The translations under genes were made by a program, and so were the position numbers. Under the pieces are notes generated by a model. The model was not told the origin of the DNA. It saw only the letters and a program-made list of their open reading frames with translations, and searched no databases. Shown piece after piece: positions 16,401 to 28,661 of a DNA stretch of 64,000 nt. Origin of the DNA: Corticium candelabrum (lineage: Eukaryota; Porifera; Homoscleromorpha; Homosclerophorida; Plakinidae); the NCBI RefSeq assembly GCF_963422355.1, contig NC_085088.1:3469347-3533346 (forward strand). Reading direction: 5' to 3'. The number at the start of each line of letters is the position of its first letter. Position 1 is the stretch's first letter.

Positions 16401-18752
16401 CTGCAATGCGACAAGGTCCATCCGTCCCTCATGCAAGTTGCGTCATCTGTAAACGTCCGTCATGGAAGTTAATTGCATCACTAGGGTCAGGTGATGCCCA
16501 GCATCACTGATATGTGCGTCAGCTGACACTACCTTATTCTCTACTCAATATGCATGCAAATTTCCACACGTCTCAGCTAGTTAATAATATTGCACTGGTG
16601 CTTGTAGATGCAATGTATGCTGCGATCATGGTGTTGATAGTTGTCAGCTAGCAAATGGACCTTTTATGGTTGATTGAGATTAAAAAGTGACTGATACCCG
16701 TATTTCCTCTAATAGTAACCCGTGGATCTGATCAGTTTGAAAAATAGTAACCTGCTTGTGTGCTTGATTTGTGAGTAACCCATGCCTTGGATGTCAGAGA
16801 CCAAAAGGTAACACACAAACATTGAGGGAACAAAAAAGTAAGTCTGGCAGAATAGACACAGTTAGAAGAAGATGAAGACAATGATCATGACGATGAAGAC
16901 ATTATGGTTTTATGATGACGACACTGAATAAACTACCAGTAACTGAATAGGGGTCACCGTAACTTGACAGTTTTGCATATGTCTAGAGTGTGTTCCTCTA
17001 ATACTTCCATAGCCCTTTAATTAATTACTTCAACTTGAACCATGATAGCATTTAGCAGACATTGAGGGCACCGCCCCTCTCCGCTCTTGCTGCGCACGTT
17101 AAGAGGAGCTGTGCGAGAGACTATTAGTAACCCTACTTGAATCAGTTCGAAAAATAGTAACCCACAGGTTACTATTTAAGGAAATACTGTACATCTATAT
17201 GCTTGAAGTATCTAAAATTACAATTAAGGCTTTCAGAGGGTCTAAAGTAATTGAAGATACTATCAGTATTGTAGCCTTCCTTGTATTCAAGTGCTCCTTC
17301 ACTGACATGCAATTATTTCTCGTCAGTGGATTTTTCAGTCTTTTTGGGAGAATATTTTATTTACTGTGAATCTTACGTTTTTGTTATTCTAGATGAATGA
17401 GTACATGGAGGCTATCCAATCGGTTGGCAATGTGCTGGCTCACTACGATAGTGACCAAATGTTCCCAGTTTGGGGATTTGGTGCTAAACTTCCTCCAACA
17501 TATGCAGTTTCGCACTGCTTCCCTCTGAATGGCCGTGAAGGCAACCCCGAAGTGCAAGGAGTTCAGGTTCGACAAAGAGTTTCTGCTATATTAATTAATA
17601 TTAACCACTCTGTGTTTGTCTTGCTACGTGGTGTCAGGGTATAATGGATGTGTACAGACAAGGGTTGAGTAGTGTTGTTCTTCATGGTCCGACCATCTTT
17701 GCTCAGATACTCAGAGCTGTTATTGCAGAAATAAGGAAGGCTCCGTGTTCACAATTAGATCAAAACTACTACATACTGCTCATAATTACTGTGAGTCGAA
17801 TAAAGTTAAAGGATCAAACGTTGTATAAATCAAACGATTGTTTGAACGTTGGTGTATGTGTGTACGTGTGCAGGATGGCGTGATACACGACATGCAGAAT
17901 ACAATTGACCTTATCGTGGAGGCATCGAACATGCCCCTTTCAATTGTCATTGTCGGCGTGGGTGGTGCCGACTTTCACAACATGGTAGGTAGCACTCCAT
18001 GTCACATGCTGCTTGCTAATTGCCGTTTTATGTCAATGTCATGTAGGACGTGTTGGATGCTGATGACACGCCACTGAAAGCTCGTAACGGTCGACTCATG
18101 TCTCGAGATATTGTGCAGTTTGTTCCTCTGCGACAGTTCAAATCACAGATGGGAGCTAATTTTTCCTTGGTAGTGCATAGTCGTTTTCAATTCTGAATTA
18201 TTTTTTATTTTCTAATATTGAAAAACTTAGGCCCGAGAAGTACTTGCTGAAATTCCTGGACAGTTGGCATCGTTCATGAAGAGTCAAAGAATTGAACCTA
18301 ACCCTCCGAGACTAGAACGGCATTATAGTGAGAGACGGATGCAACCTTCAGGACCCAGTGCACCTACCCTGGGGCCTCAAGGACAGGCGCCTTATCAACC
18401 TGCAGGATTTCAACCTGTGCCTTACCCAAGTGGTCCGTATGCACCCTATCAAGGTTATGGATCTCAAGCGACTGGTGCATCTGCTCCTTACCCTACTGGA
18501 CAGCCTTTGTATCCACCAAGTGGACAGCCGTTTTATCCTCCAGTCGGACAGTCTTCTTATCCACCAGGTGGACAACCTTCTTATCCTCCAGGTGGCCAGT
18601 CTTCCTATCCTCCAGGTGGACAACCATCTTATCCTCCAGCTGGACATCCTCCTTATCCTCCAGGTGGACAGTCTTCCTATCCTCCAGGTGGTCAACTTCC
18701 TTATCCGCCGAAATCTGCCCCTTATCAAAGTCAGACTTTTGGAGGTCCATGA
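13492..18752 (+). CDS. Copine with long Pro/Tyr/Gly repeat tail
   Basis: Calcium-dependent phospholipid-binding protein of the cytosol and membranes. Thirteen exons: 13492-13686, 13749-13932, 15049-15167, 15229-15410, 15476-15559, 15606-15710, 15800-15878, 15941-15997, 17393-17566, 17638-17790, 17874-17984, 18047-18169, 18231-18752; 695 residues. C2A covers about residues 8-130 (SKSDPMCVLF, FDVDSASHDL), C2B about 135-280 (SDPYVEISRG, FTCWDWDR). The copine vWA-like domain covers about 305-540, with the metal-site motif DFTASNGDP, FGAKLPP, LLIIT and VGVGGADF. After the domain come about 110 residues of 9-residue repeats of the form SYPPGGQPS, roughly ten copies. Human copines have a much shorter tail as far as I recall; similar Pro/Tyr/Gly repeats occur in the N termini of annexins A7 and A11. 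The copy at the right edge has its own PYP-rich tail. I cannot name the human orthologue. Confidence 0.95.
16697..17190. mobile_element. MITE, gtatttcctctaatagtaacc family
   Basis: The left end cccgtatttcctctaatagt is matched by an inverted copy (actatttaaggaaatactg) at the right end, about 28 bp with a few mismatches. The phrase aaaaatagtaacc also occurs as internal direct repeats. It lies in copine intron 8. Related phrases occur near 655-715 and 24225-24360. Confidence 0.7.
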
Positions 18753-19366
18753 CATTAAAGTAGTTTACATCGAGCAGAGTCTACTTTTGCATGATTTACG
18801 TGATATGAGGGATATCTCAAATTTGCTAGGCACAATAGATTACTGAAACAACAAAAATTCAAAAAAAGTTTTGTGTTGGAAGACTTCCGCGATGTTTTAT
18901 AAATACATTATATGCTGCAATTATAACATGGCTTGAGCTCGTTAAGTAATTAACTGCAGAGATAAAAATTTGATACAAACACAACTCCAACAATTTTTAG
19001 TTTTGCACGTAGAGATGTTCTCTTTAAATCAAACGAGGCTAGTGACTGGGTCGTGAGACCAGGATTACTCGCTGATAAAATATTTAGTGTACGTTAACTT
19101 CTTATCACATATAAAGAACTATAAAGTAGCTACAGTACATCATCTTACTTGCAGATAGCGCGCGCTAGTCTCGTTCCTTGTTTCCTTCGAACGTCGCAAT
19201 TACATGTACGGTACATCAGCCAGCCATCTTTATTCATTTTTTATCACTTAATTATTTTAGACACACTGACCGTCGTTGCTTGTTACGCATTATCCGGGAA
19301 CTCTAGGTCACGTATTTCCGGGTGTTTCTGGCCGGTTGCTGTCGTGGAGACAAAAGGTCAAAGGCA
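18753..19366. other. Intergenic, copine 3' flank and ZIP gene upstream region
   Basis: AT-rich with no open frame of note. It presumably carries the copine 3' UTR and the promoter of the first zinc transporter gene. I see no defined regulatory motif. Confidence 0.5.
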
Positions 19367-21504
19367 ATGACAGACACATGGACGATTTTACAATCCGTGG
19401 CAATCGTCAGTGTTTTCTTTTGTGGCTTCTTTGGCGGCATCCTCGCTAGGATTGGTCAGCGTCATGAATTTCTAACCCATTCACTCAACCTGGGGGCAGC
19501 AGGGGGTAAGTCATCGTATATAACCTCAGCCTGACTGTTTTCGGTAGACTTATTCGTATTGATAGGGTAGGTGTTCCTAATTGTGGACACTCCCCAGTAA
19601 TTTGAGTTACAAACGCTGTTTCTCTGGTAACTTGCAACGGACAGAGAGGGAAACATGTCCGATTTACGCACCAATGTCTAAGCTTTGGAACAACACCCGT
19701 ACGACTAGAATCGCACTACGTCTGCCAGCGTACTACCAAATTATACGGGATAACACCTGTGAACAGCCCAAACGGGGGTGTATCCTAATTGTGGACATTT
19801 TTTCTCCGCCACAGAAAGCGACTGGGTCTGAGTAACAGCTGGACTAGAAACCTGAATGGTTGCCTCACAAGCTGGTATTTTGGGCCGCAATCAAAACCAT
19901 GTTCTGTTGTGTATCACGATAATTCACCTGCGAAACTGTTAGCACAGTAGGTGGAATGTTAATATCAGCGACATTAGTAATCCAGTCAGAATTTGACTGT
20001 CTTCACTGCTACTAGATCTGGCAACAATAAGACACAAATTGACACCCTACAAACTCACGTAGGATAGGTGGAAGGTCAAGACTACCTTGTCTGATATCAA
20101 TAAGCAGCTCAACAAGCAACACAAAAAGCTGCTATAACCACAGTTTACAGTTCAGACGTTTATCTAAACATGATTGATCGTCTCCTGCATTGTATCGCAA
20201 ACAGAACACTTGGTTTCTGCAAAATTTGAAAGGCACGACGCCATTTTACACACAGATGATACACCACAGAACATGGTTTTGATTTTGGCCCAAAATACCA
20301 ACTTGTGAGGCAACCATTCAGGTATCTATTCCAGCTGTTACTCAGGCTCAGTCGCTTTCTGTAACGGAGAAAAAATGTCCACAATTAGGATACACCCCGC
20401 GTCCAAGCTGTTTACAGACGTTATCCCGTATGTTTTGCTAGTGCGCTAACTGTCGCTGTGCGATTGTAGTCGTACAGGTACGGTTACGAAGCCTAGACAA
20501 TGGTGTGTATATCGGACATGTTTCACTGTCTCTTTGTGCAGGCTACCAGAGAAAACAGCAATTGTAACTCAAATTACCGGGGAGTGTCCACAATTAGGTA
20601 CACCTACCCTATCTATTTATACCTGAATGTCGATAGAATCATTGATATCTATTGATACCTGACTTTTTTGGTAAACTTATTGATATCTATTTATGCCTGA
20701 TTGTTTTTGGGTAGACTCATTGATACATATTGATTCCTGACTGTTTTTGGTAGACTCATTGACATCTATTGATAACAATTTGTAATTTTAGTTTTGTTGG
20801 CTGCCGGATGCATTCATCTTCTTCCTGACGCATCTGAAGAGCTCAAGAAGCTTGATGATTATCCACTGGGATCGCTACTAGCATATTCGACTGTCATTCT
20901 TCTTCTTGTTGTGCACATGCTGGCTGAATATATTGCCATCTACAGCTTGAGTAGAGACAGGACTGATACTACAGAGCTTGTTCAGGTCGTCAGTAAACGT
21001 GACGCTGCTATTGGTGCAGCTCTGAGCCAGCAACTGACATCAAACAGCCCTCGACGTTGGGCAGCTGCTATTGTCTTAGTGGTCGCTCTGGGATTTCATT
21101 CATTTCTAGTCGGGGCAAGTCTTGGTGTTCAAAAAGAAGTTAAGACTGTGACGGAAATTTTCGTACCAATTTTGGCACACAAGTCTTTGGCTGCGGTCGC
21201 CCTAGGAAGCAGCATTGTGAAAGCTCATGCTCCCAATCATGTTTTCTACACTCTGATTACGTTGTTTTCATTGGCTACGCCTCTTGGTATTGTGGCCGGT
21301 TTGGCGATAGCTCGTTTTAGTGGGGATCAGCTTTGGGCTGCGATCTGTCAAGCATTGGCCTCGGGAACATTCATCTATGTTGCAGTGTTTGAGATAATGC
21401 CTGATGCTCTGACTGTAAAGGATGGTCTGATGAGACTGCTCATTCGATTGTTGTGTCTGGTTGTAGGATACGGCTTAATGGCTGCGTTGGCAGTGTGGGT
21501 GTAA
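19367..21504 (+). CDS. ZIP-family zinc transporter, copy 1 (ZIP1/2/3-like)
   Basis: Membrane zinc importer of the SLC39 family, closest in layout to the ZIP1/2/3 subgroup. Two exons, 19367-19505 and 20792-21504, joined in phase 1, give 283 residues. Helix I is at the N terminus (ILQSVAIVSVFFCGFFGG). Exon 2 begins inside helix II with LLAAGCIHLLPDASEEL. Helix IV has the metal-binding histidine context GFHSFLVGASLG, helix V has ILAHKSLAAVALG, and the last helices include SGTFIYVAVFEIMPDAL. The variable loop between helices III and IV is short and lacks a His-rich cluster. Copy 2 lies 4.9 kb downstream on the same strand with the intron at the same codon and phase, so the pair arose by tandem duplication. 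The intron carries a 1-kb foldback element. Confidence 0.93.
19565..20609. mobile_element. Foldback DNA element with about 350-bp terminal inverted repeats
   Basis: 19565-19918 and 20256-20609 are inverted copies of each other at an estimated 80-85% identity (shared blocks gggtaggtgt, cctaattgtggacactcccc, cctgaatggttgcctcaca). The element is flanked by TA on both sides, as for Tc1/mariner-type target duplications. It has no transposase and lies in the intron of the first ZIP gene, splitting a tandem repeat. Confidence 0.85.
20612..20785. repeat. Tandem repeat, roughly 45-50-bp unit
   Basis: Three to four diverged units containing cctgactgtttttggtagac then tcattgatatctattgata. A matching partial unit lies at 19530-19564 on the other side of the foldback element, so the element inserted into a pre-existing array. 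Confidence 0.75.
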
Positions 21505-21922
21505 TAGTTTTAGGCTGTAGTTGAATAGTTAGCATACCAGTGGATAAACTATAAAATCATAAATTTTATTTGATTAAATTTTATTACTCTGGATTTTTTT
21601 GGTTAATGGGTTATGATTTTATTTCTATGTTATGAAACTAACGGGTTTTTGAAGTTTGATTGAGGATAATGACGGTCAGAGAAGGAAGACATGCAAAGGT
21701 CGTAATAATAATTATGCCTCGATGTGCATGTGCAGGTGAGTTATACAGTAGTCTGTCAATACATCTAGTTTTAATATTTGAATTAGGATACAAAAGCAAA
21801 TGGCTAACTACGTTTGTCCTATGACAATAAAAGAAAGAGAAAACAACTAACAACTAAATACAATATATACTTAACTACTAATTGGTTAAAAGGGATCATG
21901 TGATCCCTTTTCTATAGAACAT

Positions 21923-22340
21923 CTACGAGTCTGGGCACTTGGCCTGTCCTGACAAGGTATCACTGATTTTCTTCAGACGTACATTGGCATTGCAACGGTG
22001 CAATTGAATGGCAATTCTTTGACGCCAATAGTCTTTAATTAAACTCTGTCCTGTTTGATTTTCCAAAGTCATCCTTTGATTGTTTTGACAAGTTATCTTA
22101 ATAGGTCTGCCTTCTTGCCCATCTTCCAAAATGTTCGAAGACTAGTGGGACCACTCACCCACCAGGATGTTTTTCTTTCTCATAGCGAGCCAACTTCCTG
22201 TCTTCCCTTCCAGCAGCGGCTGTTCCCTCCATAGCGGCTGACGTTGTCGGAACTCCACGGATGAGCAAGTGCTATATCTAACTCTACGTTGGAACCAATA
22301 CCAGTATTCAAAACAACAATGTCTGGGCGGCTGTCAGATG
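21923..22340 (-). mobile_element. Degraded retroelement coding fragment (reverse-transcriptase-linked C-terminal region)
   Basis: Minus-strand translation contains phrases such as VELDIALAHPWS, VPLVFEHFGRW and LHRCNANVRLKKIS. I recognise these from the C-terminal part of reverse-transcriptase-bearing repeats in invertebrate genomes. It is a short broken relic. I cannot say which retroelement class it belongs to. Confidence 0.5.
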
Positions 22341-24223
22341 TAGTATAGCTATCTTTTGGCTGTTTGTGTTGAATTTGAGATCATTTAGACACTCTGACCA
22401 CACAGACAAGATCTGTCTGTCTGTCTGTCTGTCTGACTGACTGACTGCCTGCCTGCCGATCTGCCTGTTGTCGTCTGTGTGTCTGTTACCAGTGTATCTA
22501 CTTGGAGGGTGGATTTTAACTACAAAAAGGGCTTCTGTGGGTAAGAAGTGATGTGTCCCTTTGATTTGATTCATGGATTTGCAATAGACTCGTGCCTAAT
22601 CCGCGCTAGGTTGCTGCACCACGTGCGCTAGCTGTCGCGTGTGTATAGGTCCATGTGGTTTCACACGTGTGGTCATTCTTGGTGATTTTTCGATGCACAT
22701 CTGCGGTAGAAGTAGGTCTACTGTCAGTTTTTTGTACGTACATGCAGTACTAACAGAGGCGGATCCAGAACCTGATCGAAGGGGGGCACAAAAACCAATC
22801 AGGAATAGTATGACGTCACATTAATTAAAAGTGATGTGAAATTGCTTTAGTCGTCCATTAAATTAAGATGACAGATGTGTTAAATTCTGTTCCGGTGCCC
22901 GTCTAACAATTCCAGGCGCGAGAGAGTCTTCGCAAATTCCCGTCAAGCGCCAAATTTCTGTTGAAGACGACATAGTGCTTCTCTCTTCATTTGCCTAGGT
23001 AACAATTACTAGTACCTAGGGTGTTTCATTGCTTTCAAACGATACATTGTTTAATGCTGATTAATTAATTAAAGAGAAATAGAGTGTACTTCTTCGAAGG
23101 GACAGTATAGGATTGCGATCTCCTCTGTTCGCGTTGATGTTTGCCACCAGAAGTGACTAGTGACACCCTAGTGTTGCAGTAGATCCTATTACGAATGTAA
23201 TCAATGTGCCATTACAACGTGAGGCTAATTAGCTAAGCAGCTATAGACAAACGCGACACGTTTGAAATTGTGTTGGTTGACCTGGTACAACAGTTACTGA
23301 TCTCCGAAAGGCGTGACTTCCTAGACTCGTACAGTACAGTACCTAGTCTTCTGCTCGCGCGCAGTCCACGTGTTTTAGCACGTGCTTAGTGGCAAGCCTA
23401 TTAGAAAATCGATAGAAACGTTACAGAAGAAGGAAAGATGCAGAAATGCCACCATGTGACGAGAACGGTAGTCGTTTGGTAAACAAGGTCGAGACTGTAC
23501 AGTCTATACAAGGGGGCGTCGCTGGACGTCCAAAATTGGGGCAGCAGCATAGCGATGGAGGCTGGGACCTGGGGGGCACGTATACAGGCCTCCCCAAACT
23601 TTTCTGTACAGTACGTACCTACATGAACCTGTACGATTGCTCGAGTGTAGTATGTATGCAGCTGGATCGATGTTTTCCTTAGTTAGTATACTGCATGTGG
23701 TAATTAACAGTGATTGCAGTGTGATCTTTAGGACAGGATTTTAATGAAAGTGGGATCTAGCATGTTATCCAATAGTGGTGTTATGTCGACCGATTTCGGT
23801 AACGACTCTTCAATCAATGTGTACATATAATATACATACATGTAACAAACGCACACACAGTTTTCGGTTTGTATTAATTAAAAGAGTCTATAGGACTCAG
23901 TATAAAACGTCTACATTGCAATCATTCATACACAATTATGCTAGCTGTCATTGTTTCATTAATAACCTATAGTTACAACTCTTTTTCAAGTGGTCTCCAG
24001 TAGCTATTAATATTAATTAATGTCTTGTTTTTCTTTTCTTCCCATCATTTCTATTTGTATCCTCATGGTATGCCTAAACGCAGCCACTATACTTAATTTC
24101 ACCGGCATTTTTCCCTCTTCTTCCAATACGTTGTGATCAAGTGGCAAAGAATACCGTCAGGCTTGCCATAAACAAAAGGGTTAGAATACTAGCATTGTCT
24201 CATGTAAATATATACATACATAC

Positions 24224-24360
24224 CGTATTTCTTGGAATAGTGACCGCCCTCGAATAGAAACCGATCTCAAATAGAAGCCGCCCTTATTTAGAAGCCGCAG
24301 CTGAAGAGACTTGTTGAAATTAGAGGCCGCTATCGAATTGAGGCCGCACTATACAAAGTT
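24224..24360. repeat. Dispersed repeat fragment, accgtatttcttggaatag type
   Basis: Repeated phrases of the form aatagaagccgc follow a gtatttc-type terminus, as in the MITE at 16697-17190. Only one end is recognised. Confidence 0.5.
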
Positions 24361-25078
24361 ACTGGTCACGCCCATATCACATGCTTTTGTCCTTCCGCGT
24401 CAGTCTCATCCTAGTACGCGCACTCGTCTATCAATTATAACATAATGATTGTGGAATTTACAGGCTAAACCTGCCTTGGTGGCACCTCCAAAAGCGTCCA
24501 ATAATATGTCAACAGAAAAATGTGACATTCAACCAACGTGTCACAGTGTGCACGTGAAGTAGAGACCTAGCGCACGTCGTGTAGCAACCTAGCGCGGAGG
24601 AGGACTGGGCACACTACTAAATTTTTCAAACATAGACACACAATCTGTGCCCCCAATCACGGAAATGATGCTGGCTACGCCGCTCATTGGCGAGTTTATC
24701 TGCTAGGGTCTCTTCTATGAGACCTTGTCTCTAGCATCTAAGAGACCACGCCTACTAATATTGGGGAGACGATCATGATGGCCTCCCCATGTCCATGCGT
24801 AACGGCGCCAGTGCAGTACAGTACAGACCTTGCTAGGCAGAATCTTTATTCTCGCGCGTAGTTACTCGAGGCCCGGATATCCGGGCTAAGGGTATAGTAG
24901 TCGTCTGACGTGCGACCGACTGACCGACCATACGACCGTATTTATACTCGATTAGCGCAGACAAAAATGAAGCTATTCCGACCAACACGTGATGTCATTA
25001 CCGACCATTAGACGAACGTGATGTTATCATACGGCTCCACCTCTGTTTGGTAGCTGCTAGCGAGAATTTGGCCATGCA

Positions 25079-25558
25079 GGCCCGGATCCTGGTGGGGATT
25101 TATTAAGGGGGTTACAAACCCCTCTTTTCCAATAGGCGTGGTTCACCATTGATGTAAGGAATCGAAGGGAGTGAAGAGTCTCACACCCAGACGTCTAGAG
25201 TAAGAAAGTTTGTATGTAATGGCTGCTGCCTTTATGCATGTTATCTGGTCAAATTGCAATAACGTTCTGCTTCTGCTACCACAGATGGGCTCTAGAACAT
25301 TCTAGACTAACTGTCTCAAGACTATGCAGACTAAGACCATTTCAGTATGTAAGGCCCCATCAATTAAGTTAATGCTGCTGATTTGTAGATTTTTGCTAGA
25401 GGCGATTACATTACATACGAGTACATCATAGTCAGCCTATCAAGTTAGTAGTCAACTTAAGCAATAGATAATTTCATTAGAAAAGAGAAAATTAGTAATG
25501 CTATAAATAACTGCTACCAGGTCAACCCCCTTTTTCAAGAATTCCTGGATCTAGGCCT
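25079..25558. mobile_element. MITE, ggcccggatcc family, longer copy
   Basis: The ends ggcccggatcctgg and cctggatctaggcc are inverted copies. The interior shares long blocks with 29286-29536, for example cccctcttttccaataggcg and ttagtaatgctataaataac. It has no coding capacity. Confidence 0.8.
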
Positions 25559-26357
25559 GCCATCGGTCGTCCATCCTGTACGTACATGATGTTTAGGCTA
25601 GTCCTTTGCTCTAGATATGGGTTTAGCAGTTAGAAAAACGCCTAATCTACATAATTTTGTAACGTCCATGTTTTCTCACCAACAACCAGGCGTCTAGTGA
25701 ACTCGCGCGTTACTCCAGGACGTATATATAATTCTAAAGCGAAGATGGCCTGTAACATTTGGCTTGTTCCACGGTGTTTCTGCCTACAGTGGTTCTGCAG
25801 TCTTACAGCTCGTTTGCTCACATTAACTTAATTAATGTTTGTTTGGCTCTGGGGTCACCTTATTACGACAACCTGTGCCTATTTAGCTGTGGGCCTAAAT
25901 GATTGCGGTTAGACGGTGATAGTTGTTGTGTAATACATACGGTAGGCGTAACCACCACGTGAGGGGATTTTCAATGGTGTCATTCATGAGCGTTCGTGCC
26001 TTACGTACACTGTTACGTGTACATCCTAGCATGTGGTGTGCATGTACACCAGCCGAGGATTTAGCACTGTAGTGCTTCTCTTCATTGGATTAGTTTCAAC
26101 GCTAATTTGATTTTGAAGTTACGGGACAGTTGATGACGTTGAGGGTGACAGTTAATGACGTTGGGGTTGACACTTAGTGGCATTGCCATCCGGGCACTGG
26201 ACTAGACTAGCGCCAGGGAGTCTGCGGACACGGCTAATACTAAGAAGTGTAGACACCCCCTTTCAGTTTCACAATATTTGGTCTATACGGGAACTTGTGA
26301 GTGAGGACGAAGGTTTTCTGTTTTCTTTCTGTAGCCGACCTCTACGTTGTGAACAGG

Positions 26358-28661
26358 ATGGCCGATACTTGGACAGTGTTGCAGTCGGTTGCGATCGTCA
26401 CTATCTTTGTGTGTGGTTTCCTGGGGGGAGTGTTAGCGAAAGTGAGTCAGCGCCACGCTTTCACTACTCAGATACTCAACCTGGCAGCAGGCGGAGGCAA
26501 GTCTACTATATAGTTATTCGTGCATGAGTATAATTAATTAACTAGTCTAGGTGAGTTAACTAAGATAGTACAGCAGAGGGTGGATGTCGTGATGTAGTCT
26601 ACAGCTGACAACCTGTAGACGACAAATCTTGTCGTGTCCTAGCGAAATCGAAAGCGATAAACTGAAAGTGTATGAGGAAATTCTAACGACGACATAGTCA
26701 GTTGCCTTATTACAGTTCATTTCTATCGCCAAAACTTTGACTTATAATTTTTTTAGAAATAGTGGCCTCTAGATACGCAGCACGACTTAGATAATCATGT
26801 ATGTGTATGGTACCCGGAAGATCGACCGCTGAGTTGAGGGTTTTCCGTAGTAAATTTAAAAAGAAATACAACTACAAATACAAATACAACTACAAATACA
26901 CGACGGTCGTTCGGAGGTGGTCTGTGGTAGATGACGTCACAGTCATTTGGCGAAGCAGCCCCCTACAGACACAGAGAGAAAAGGCCTGCGAAATTGATAT
27001 TACCAATGAAACTCGTCACATGCGGAACAGTGGCGTTGTGTTGTACGCTATTTAGGGCTTCGTCGCTTGGGTACCGTATACGTAGGTCGTCAACGGTGCT
27101 CAATGCGGCGCGACGCGACTAGAGGAAGTTACCAGTCATGCAGTGGCGTGCAACGCATGGGGAGGAGCACGTGCCCGAAAAATTTCAGCCTCTACGGGAT
27201 AACGTTTAGTATTGGCTTCTAATATGTTCTTGTAATATATACAGGGCCGGCGGAAGCAAATTAGAAGTGGTCAGGTCAAACGCGTACAGTACTGTATAAC
27301 TCACGTGACCAGGTTTAATTAAGGTACTAGTTAAGGAGGACTCACTTACCCGGGCATGTAACTTGTGTGGCATCAATTAACTCAACTAAGCTGTATAGAC
27401 ACAAAGAATTCTTAGATGCTTCCAAACAGCCCTAGAACCTACCTAGCTAATTAGACAGTAGGATGTACATGACTCACTGCATGCATGCCCATAATTATAA
27501 TTACCGGTAACAAACTATAGCTAGTGGATTTCGACACCTATTTACAAACGCTTAACGGTTCGTAGAAGGTAGTACACAAATGTCACTAAAAATTTTGGGT
27601 CTCTTCACACAAAGATACATATTTAATTAGCTAGACCTCTAGGCTGGAAGTCTTTCAAAGATCGTTCTGCGAAAGCAGGGTTTCGGCAGTGAAGAAAATA
27701 TCGATAATAGAGGGATGGGAAAGATGATAACGCTTGCATGTGCATGAGCCTCGATCTTCCAGACCAGAGCGCGCGCGAAGTTCGAGGCTAAAAACTTTCA
27801 GTGCACGACTGGCCATGGTATGGAGTCTACCATCTAGTATTGAGACCGTGCACGACGATCATTGGGTTTAGCAATAATTAATTTCCAAGCTCCGGTATAT
27901 TTTTTGATCTAATTTTTGTGACATCATTTTTTGAAATCCTAGTTCTGTTGGCTGCTGGATGTATTCATCTTCTTCCTGACGCGTCCGACGGGCTGAAGGA
28001 TCTTCACGGTGCAGGAGACTACCCTCTGGCTCCACTCCTAGCATACTCGACATTCATCATTCTGATGCTTGTGCACATGTTAGCAGAATACTTTGCTCTC
28101 AACGTTGCAGGAAAGACTGAGGACAGAGCAGAGTTGATCAACAGTCAACAGGGCGATGCAGCCGTTGCCTCTGCTCTTGCTGCTCAATTGGCATCATCAA
28201 GCAATCCGAGACGATGGGCATCAGCCATTGTACTACTTGCTGGTCTGGGATTTCATTCGTTTCTCGCCGGAATGAGTCTCGGAGCTCAGAAAGATGTGCA
28301 CTCTGTAGTCGACATTCTTGGACCCATTCTCGCACACAAGACTCTGGCTGCGGCCGCTCTGGGTAGCAGCATTGTGAATGCTCATGCCCCAAACCACGTC
28401 TTCTACACTCTCATTACCCTCTTTGCGTTGACAACGCCTTTGGGTTCTGTCGTTGGCTTGGCCATTTCTCAGTTTAGTGATGATATGGTGTGGGCATCAG
28501 CTTTTAAGGCGTTGGCAGCAGGGACTTTCGTCTACGTGGCTGTTATTGAGATAATTCCGGACGCTCTATCTGTCAAAAACGGTCTGATGAAGCTCCTTAT
28601 TCAGTTTCTTTCGCTCGTTCTTGGCTTTGGGCTGATGGCTATGCTAGCGGTGTGGGTGTAG
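26358..28661 (+). CDS. ZIP-family zinc transporter, copy 2 (ZIP1/2/3-like)
   Basis: Paralogue of the gene at 19367-21504. Exons 26358-26496 and 27943-28661 give 285 residues; exon 1 is the same length (139 bases) and the intron is at the same codon in phase 1. Conserved family segments are LLAAGCIHLLPDAS, GFHSFLAGMSLG, ILAHKTLAAAALG and FVYVAVIEIIPDAL. The intron starts with gcaagt rather than gtaagt, a GC-AG intron, whereas the paralogue has a normal gtaagt donor at the same place. Function is inferred as zinc uptake across the plasma or an intracellular membrane. Confidence 0.93.
26497..27942. other. Intron of ZIP copy 2
   Basis: Begins with the non-canonical donor gcaag and ends ttgaaatcctag. 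No repeat of the foldback type found in copy 1 is present, so that insertion postdates the duplication or was lost here. A run of aaatacaactacaaatac repeats lies at about 26862-26898. Confidence 0.7.

Larger units (their letters stand above)
21505..26357. other. Intergenic region between the two ZIP genes
   Basis: No intact gene found. It contains a retroelement-type fragment (21923-22340), a short TCTG/GACT microsatellite (22412-22480), a repeat resembling the gtatttcc MITE family (24224-24360), and a full inverted-repeat element at 25079-25558. Several sections at 22640-24220 and 25600-26350 hold nothing I can identify. Confidence 0.5.

Noticed and set aside
18348-18755. Minus-strand Arg/Trp/Ser-rich and Lys/Asp-rich repeat proteins
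   Set aside because: They are shadow frames of the copine Pro/Tyr/Gly tail repeats.
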